Assembly (NCBI RefSeq): GCF_003268025.1
Contig: NZ_QLUW01000001.1
Coordinates: 1,364,001 to 1,428,000 of the forward strand
Direction of reading: 5' to 3'
DNA: 64,000 nucleotides
DNA from: Paenibacillus montanisoli
GTDB lineage: Bacteria > Bacillota > Bacilli > Paenibacillales > Paenibacillaceae
Part shown: piece after piece, positions 60,503 to 64,000 of the stretch
How positions within the stretch are numbered: the first letter of the stretch is position 1
Layout of the letters: every line of letters begins with the position of its first letter
The notes under the pieces: model-generated
Seen by the model: only the letters and a program-made list of their open reading frames with translations
What the model was told of the DNA's origin: nothing
Database searches by the model: none
Program-made: the position numbers and the translations under genes

Positions 60503-61390
60503 ATGACTGTTAAGGTGAAAATGGGCGAAATCGAGCTGGAGATGAACGGCCCTTATATGACGGAGCTAAGAGAGTCGAACGATATTCTTGATGACGAGGC
60601 GGCGCTTCGCGAGCGGCTGAAGGAGGACGGCTACCTGTTCATCCGGGGCTTACATGACCGCGCGAAGGTGCAGCAGGCGCGGCTTGCTTTTCTGAAGAGG
60701 ATGGAGGGGCAAGGGAAGCTGATGCCGGGCATGGCGCTGGAGGACGGCATTATTAACGGAGATAACAAAGCTGCCGGCTTCCTGGGCAGCGAGAACCAGC
60801 CGCAAGAGCTGATGGACGTCGTCAACAGCGCGTCCACGATGGGCTTCTTCGAACGGTTTCTTGGCGGCGAGTGCATTACGTATGACTACAAATGGATACG
60901 CGCCGTCGAGACCGGCGGGTTTACCGGGGCGCATTACGACATCGTTTACATGGGGCGCGGCACCAAGAATTTGTACACGTTATGGACGCCGATGGACGAC
61001 ATCCCGTATGAGCTTGGCGGCCTTGCCATTTTGCTCGGCTCCCAGCACTTCGACCGCATCCGGGAAACGTACGGGCAGATGGACGTCGACCGCGACCGCG
61101 TTGACGGCTGGTTTTCCTCGGATCCGCTCGAGCTGATCAACAAGTACGGCGGACGGTGGGCAACGGCGGAATTCCGCGCCGGGGACGCGCTTATATTCGG
61201 CATGTATACGATGCATGCTTCGCTCACGAATCAAACGAACCGCTACCGGTTCAGCGCGGATACGCGGTATCAACTCAAATCCGAGCCGGTCGACGAGCGC
61301 TGGATCGGCGCGAAGCCGAAAGGCCATTACGCTTGGCATTCCGGTCCGACGACGAGCATGGAGGATGCCCGGGCAAAGTGGGGCGTATAA
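60503..61390 (+). CDS. phytanoyl-CoA dioxygenase (PhyH) family protein
   Basis: A 295-residue Fe(II)/2-oxoglutarate oxygenase. Iron ligands His144 and Asp146 (GAHYDIVYMG), distal His238 (MYTMHASLTNQ), then NRYRFSADTRYQ carrying the 2-oxoglutarate Arg. The frame continues 34 codons upstream, but GGGAGG with 8-bp spacing selects ATG 60503. An AraC gene follows on the same strand. It is only distantly similar to the PhyH-HEAT protein at 44271 and lacks the repeats. Substrate unknown. Confidence 0.9.
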   Translation: MTVKVKMGEIELEMNGPYMTELRESNDILDDEAALRERLKEDGYLFIRGLHDRAKVQQARLAFLKRMEGQGKLMPGMALEDGIINGDNKAAGFLGSENQPQELMDVVNSASTMGFFERFLGGECITYDYKWIRAVETGGFTGAHYDIVYMGRGTKNLYTLWTPMDDIPYELGGLAILLGSQHFDRIRETYGQMDVDRDRVDGWFSSDPLELINKYGGRWATAEFRAGDALIFGMYTMHASLTNQTNRYRFSADTRYQLKSEPVDERWIGAKPKGHYAWHSGPTTSMEDARAKWGV

Positions 61391-61399
61391 ATAAGTTTG

Positions 61400-61437
61400 G
61401 AGCCTTTCGCCGCTGCAGCCGCGAAAGGCTCTTTCTT
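61400..61437 (+). terminator. terminator of the PhyH gene
   Basis: Perfect 11-bp stem GAGCCTTTCGC/GCGAAAGGCTC with a 10-nt loop, then a T-rich tail. Confidence 0.88.
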
Positions 61438-61486
61438 GTCTTTCTCTCCTATGGTAAATTAGGGTAAGGCTGTAAAGAGGAGTGAG

Positions 61487-62275
61487 ATGCGCAACATGTC
61501 AGGTCCGCATGTAAAAGGCTCTCTTGTCGTACACGGAAGCGGATGGATCATGGGGCCGCATGTTCACTCGTCCTTAGAGGTTTCCGTCGTGCTGGAAGGC
61601 CGGGGAAGCTTTAGCTGCGCCGGCAAAGACTATCCTTTGGAAGCCGGCAATGTCATTCTAATTCCTCCAGAACTAACGCATGATTACGCCAGCATGACCG
61701 ATATTCGGTTTGCGGTCATCGAGGCCACCCGTATGCCGGAGCCGACGGTAAGCCTGTTTCATCGACTCGCGCCTCTGGATGAGCCGCGCATCTTGATGCT
61801 CTCCCCGATGGCGCTCGAACAGTACGAGGGGTTGTATCGGCAGTGGCTTCGGATGATCTCCCAGCCGCTGCAGGACGAGACAAGATGCTATACGACCTGG
61901 ATGGATCTTCTGCTGCTCTTTCTGCTGCAGCATCAAAGCAGCGGTAGTTTGAGCTTGTCTGTAGCGGCCTCGGCCGATGTTATCCGCTCCAGCGTAAGCT
62001 CCGAAATTTCGATCAGCGCGCTCGCGAAGCGGTGCGGGCTGTCCGAATCGGCGTACCGGGCCTCATTTAAAGAAGCGTATGGCGTATCGCCCAAGCAGTA
62101 CCAGCAGCAATGCCGGATCGAAGAGGCCAAATGGCTGCTTCGTTCCACGAGCAGGCCTATTCAGCTCATCGGCGAGCAGGTCGGATTTACGACGATCCAC
62201 TCCTTCAGCGCCTGGTTTCAGAAGAAGGAAGGCGCATCGCCGACGGATTGGCGCAAGATGCAGCAGGGTCTTTAG
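61487..62275 (+). CDS. AraC-family regulator with cupin domain
   Basis: A 262-residue regulator. N-terminal cupin (PHVHSSLEVSVVLEGRGSF, LEAGNVILIPPELTHDY) and C-terminal double helix-turn-helix (ISISALAKRCGLSESAYRASFKEAYGVSP; IQLIGEQVGFTTIHSFSAWF). GAGGAG lies 4 bp before ATG 61487; ATG 61496 is an alternative. Separated from the PhyH gene by a terminator but in the same orientation; may regulate it, mirroring the AraC/PhyH pair at 43-45 kb. Confidence 0.9.
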   Translation: MRNMSGPHVKGSLVVHGSGWIMGPHVHSSLEVSVVLEGRGSFSCAGKDYPLEAGNVILIPPELTHDYASMTDIRFAVIEATRMPEPTVSLFHRLAPLDEPRILMLSPMALEQYEGLYRQWLRMISQPLQDETRCYTTWMDLLLLFLLQHQSSGSLSLSVAASADVIRSSVSSEISISALAKRCGLSESAYRASFKEAYGVSPKQYQQQCRIEEAKWLLRSTSRPIQLIGEQVGFTTIHSFSAWFQKKEGASPTDWRKMQQGL

Positions 62276-62378
62276 CCTGCACGGCAGCAAGAATGAAAAT
62301 ATTGAAACAAACGATTCCGCTTATCGTATTAGTGAGCATGAAACAAATGCGAACACCATACCGAGGAGGAAATGAACC

Positions 62379-63050
62379 ATGTCTGTATTTAAACGATTGC
62401 GGGACCTGACGTTATCGAACGTATATGCAATGATCGAAAAAGCCGAGGATCCGATCAAGCTGACGGACCAATATATCCGCGACATGCAAGAGGACTTGGA
62501 GGATGCGGAGAGAGCGGTCGCGTCCCAAATTGCGATCGAGAAGCGGTTCAAGCAGCTGTACGAAGAACAGGAAGCGCTCGTGAAGAAGCGCGAAGAGCAG
62601 GCGCACACGGCAGCTTCGATGCAGAACATCGAGCTTGCGCGCCGCGCGCTGGAAGAGAAGAAAGCGGCTGAGCAGAAGCGCGATGAATATAAGGTAAGCT
62701 ACGAGCAAAACAAAGCGTCCGCCGACAACCTTCGCGCCAAGCTTAGCGAAATGCGCGATCAGTTGACGGAGATGAAAAACAAGCGCGAAACGCTCGTAGC
62801 CCGCTATAAGGCAGCGAAAGCGCAATCCGAGATCAACAAGTCGATGGCCGGCTTCAGCTCTGACACGGCGATGGCCGGGATGAAGCGCATGGAAGAGAAA
62901 ATGCTCCAAGCGGAAGCGATGGCTGAGGCGAGCAACGAAGTGAACAGCAAGGCGAAGTCGCTGGACGACGAGTTCGAGAAGCTGGGCAAGAACAAAGCGG
63001 TTGAGGATGAGCTCGCGGAGTTGATGAAGAAGTACGAGAACAAGGAATAA
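62379..63050 (+). CDS. PspA/IM30 family envelope-stress protein
   Basis: A 223-residue coiled-coil protein that assembles on the inner leaflet of the membrane under stress. N-terminal amphipathic helix MSVFKRLRDLTLSNVYAMIE, then the conserved DPIKLTDQYIRDMQEDLEDA and long heptad-rich helices. Closest in type to LiaH/PspA of Bacillales. AGGAGG precedes the ATG. First of three linked genes with DUF350 and DUF4178 proteins. No LiaFSR-type regulators are visible in the window. Confidence 0.92.
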   Translation: MSVFKRLRDLTLSNVYAMIEKAEDPIKLTDQYIRDMQEDLEDAERAVASQIAIEKRFKQLYEEQEALVKKREEQAHTAASMQNIELARRALEEKKAAEQKRDEYKVSYEQNKASADNLRAKLSEMRDQLTEMKNKRETLVARYKAAKAQSEINKSMAGFSSDTAMAGMKRMEEKMLQAEAMAEASNEVNSKAKSLDDEFEKLGKNKAVEDELAELMKKYENKE

Positions 63051-63186
63051 CCAGCTGTATCCGCAAGCCGGTCGCTAAGAACGAACGTCTGCAGGCTGGG
63101 ATCACGCGATAGGCGCGACTCCCCGGCCGGCGGCGTTTTTTGTTTGCAAGCAGGCTGCGGCACCTTAAGGATGGAGGCATATTCGG

Positions 63187-63591
63187 ATGACATTGAATGA
63201 GATGGTAGCGATTTTCGTATGGACCGGGGCGGGAGCGGTATTGCTGATCGTGCTGATGGCAGTCGATTCCTTGTTTACGCGGTATAAGGATTTGGAGGAA
63301 ATCAAGAAAGGCAACGTGGCGGTTACTAGCCGGTTCGTCATGAAGCTGCTCGCGCAGGCCTACATTCTGTCGCAGTCGATCTCGACCTCAAACCATCTGG
63401 GCGAGGCGCTGCTCGTGTCCGTGATCTCCTTTGTCATCCTGCTGCTTGTCGAGAGCTTGGTTGAATTTGCGCTGCGCAGGACGGCCGGACTCGACTTAAG
63501 CGAAGGAACGAAGGCGAACAAAATGGCGCATGCGCTGTTCGCGGGCTCTCTTCACCTGGCAGGTGCGCTCATTATCGGTTCGTGTCTGTAA
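63187..63591 (+). CDS. DUF350 membrane protein
   Basis: A 134-residue four-helix membrane protein with NVAVTSRFVMKLLAQAYILS and the LVEFALRRTAGLDLSE loop, as in DUF350 (UPF0719) proteins. Membrane role unknown. GGATGGAGG precedes the ATG; about 136 bp of GC-rich hairpin-forming sequence separates it from pspA. The DUF4178 gene follows after 25 bp. Confidence 0.85.
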   Translation: MTLNEMVAIFVWTGAGAVLLIVLMAVDSLFTRYKDLEEIKKGNVAVTSRFVMKLLAQAYILSQSISTSNHLGEALLVSVISFVILLLVESLVEFALRRTAGLDLSEGTKANKMAHALFAGSLHLAGALIIGSCL

Positions 63592-63616
63592 ACTTGAACA
63601 ATAGGGAGTTATGGCC

Positions 63617-64000
63617 ATGAGCTTATTCAAACGAATTCGAAACATAATGGCAAAGCCGGAGCCTCCGAAGGCGGAGAAAAGCATGCTGACGATCGGCCCA
63701 GGCGATGTGTGCGAGGTGTCGCTCGTCACTTATCAGGTCGTGGGCCGGCTGCAGAATAGGCAGCGGAATCTGATCGTGCTGACGCTGCAGGACGGGGCGG
63801 CGATCCGGTATTTAACGATCGAAGAGCGGGAACGGACGGAATATGCGCTCTACGATCCGATCGACGGCCGGCTGGATTCGGTCGAGGAGGTACCGACCGT
63901 CATCGAGCTGGATGACCGCGCGTATCATTTGGAAGAACAATATTCGGGCCTTGTGACGGCAGTGGGGAGAACGCCGTTCGTACAGGGCGGCGAGCAGTAC
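63617..64000 (+). CDS. DUF4178 protein, 3'-truncated by window
   Basis: The first 128 residues of a protein starting MSLFKRIRNIMAKPEPPKAE. A beta-rich domain follows: LTIGPGDVCEVSLVTYQVVG, YLTIEERERTEYALYDPIDG and VTAVGRTPF, typical of DUF4178. ATG 63611 is in frame but too close to GGGAG; 63617 is preferred. DUF4178, DUF350 and PspA-type genes are recurrent neighbours in bacteria, so this supports an envelope-stress module. It continues beyond the window. Confidence 0.8.
   Translation, partial: MSLFKRIRNIMAKPEPPKAEKSMLTIGPGDVCEVSLVTYQVVGRLQNRQRNLIVLTLQDGAAIRYLTIEERERTEYALYDPIDGRLDSVEEVPTVIELDDRAYHLEEQYSGLVTAVGRTPFVQGGEQY

Overview
The window looks like chromosomal DNA of a Gram-positive spore-former of the Paenibacillaceae (Paenibacillus or a close relative). 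Grounds: strong AGGAGG-type ribosome sites, many GTG/TTG starts, YqzE/YqhG/YqhH and YkvI homologues, CUT1 sugar transporters without their own ATPase, a DUF5696 protein beside a YIP1 protein, and fairly GC-rich Bacillales-type genes. The genus call is inference; no rRNA is present. No phage, IS, CRISPR or plasmid functions were seen.

Layout. 1-7.6 kb: 3' part of a YhaN-like SMC/AAA ATPase, a YkvI transporter, an ArsB-type efflux permease, a lipoprotein, xpt and small conserved proteins. 7.7-28.2 kb: a glycan import and processing locus bracketed by two identical tRNA-Leu(CAG) genes within a 96-bp perfect direct repeat. It holds a lipoprotein solute-binding protein, a second very large binding protein with carbohydrate-binding-like modules, two permease pairs, an NHL/TPR/YIP1 membrane protein, a DUF5696 protein, a GntR/LacI hybrid regulator, and a second operon of three proteins without signal peptides: CBM9-like, transglutaminase-like and GH18. 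Related GGTATATC motifs sit at both operon promoters.

28.3-41.4 kb: a divergent polysaccharide deacetylase, an amidase, yqzE, a secreted protein, yqhG-yqhH, then kduI-deoR-kduD with four 10-bp-phased operator repeats, an Ala-rich protein, a GNAT, a DUF1284 protein, a scar made of the 3' ends of a LysR gene and a purA-like gene, a CDF transporter and a stalk-domain secreted protein. 41.5-51.8 kb: a single-chain double ABC permease, an AraC regulator divergent from a PhyH-HEAT fusion, a SLAC1/TehA channel, LysR, a DMT exporter, a secreted protein, ribokinase, tRNA-Pro, tRNA-Thr and a GNAT.

51.9-58.9 kb: a complete reductive pyrimidine catabolic operon in the order aminotransferase, carbamoyl-beta-alanine amidohydrolase, preT, preA, dihydropyrimidinase, small ORF. 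Uracil/thymine would be reduced, ring-opened and decarbamoylated, and the beta-amino acid transaminated. 59-64 kb: tandem hairpin repeats, a membrane protein, two tiny genes, a second PhyH enzyme followed by an AraC regulator, and a PspA-DUF350-DUF4178 envelope-stress cluster cut by the window end.

The best candidate for an undescribed system is the 9-28 kb locus: an importer with two dissimilar binding proteins, four permeases and a membrane-bound NHL protein, coupled to an apparently cytoplasmic CBM9/transglutaminase/GH18 trio.
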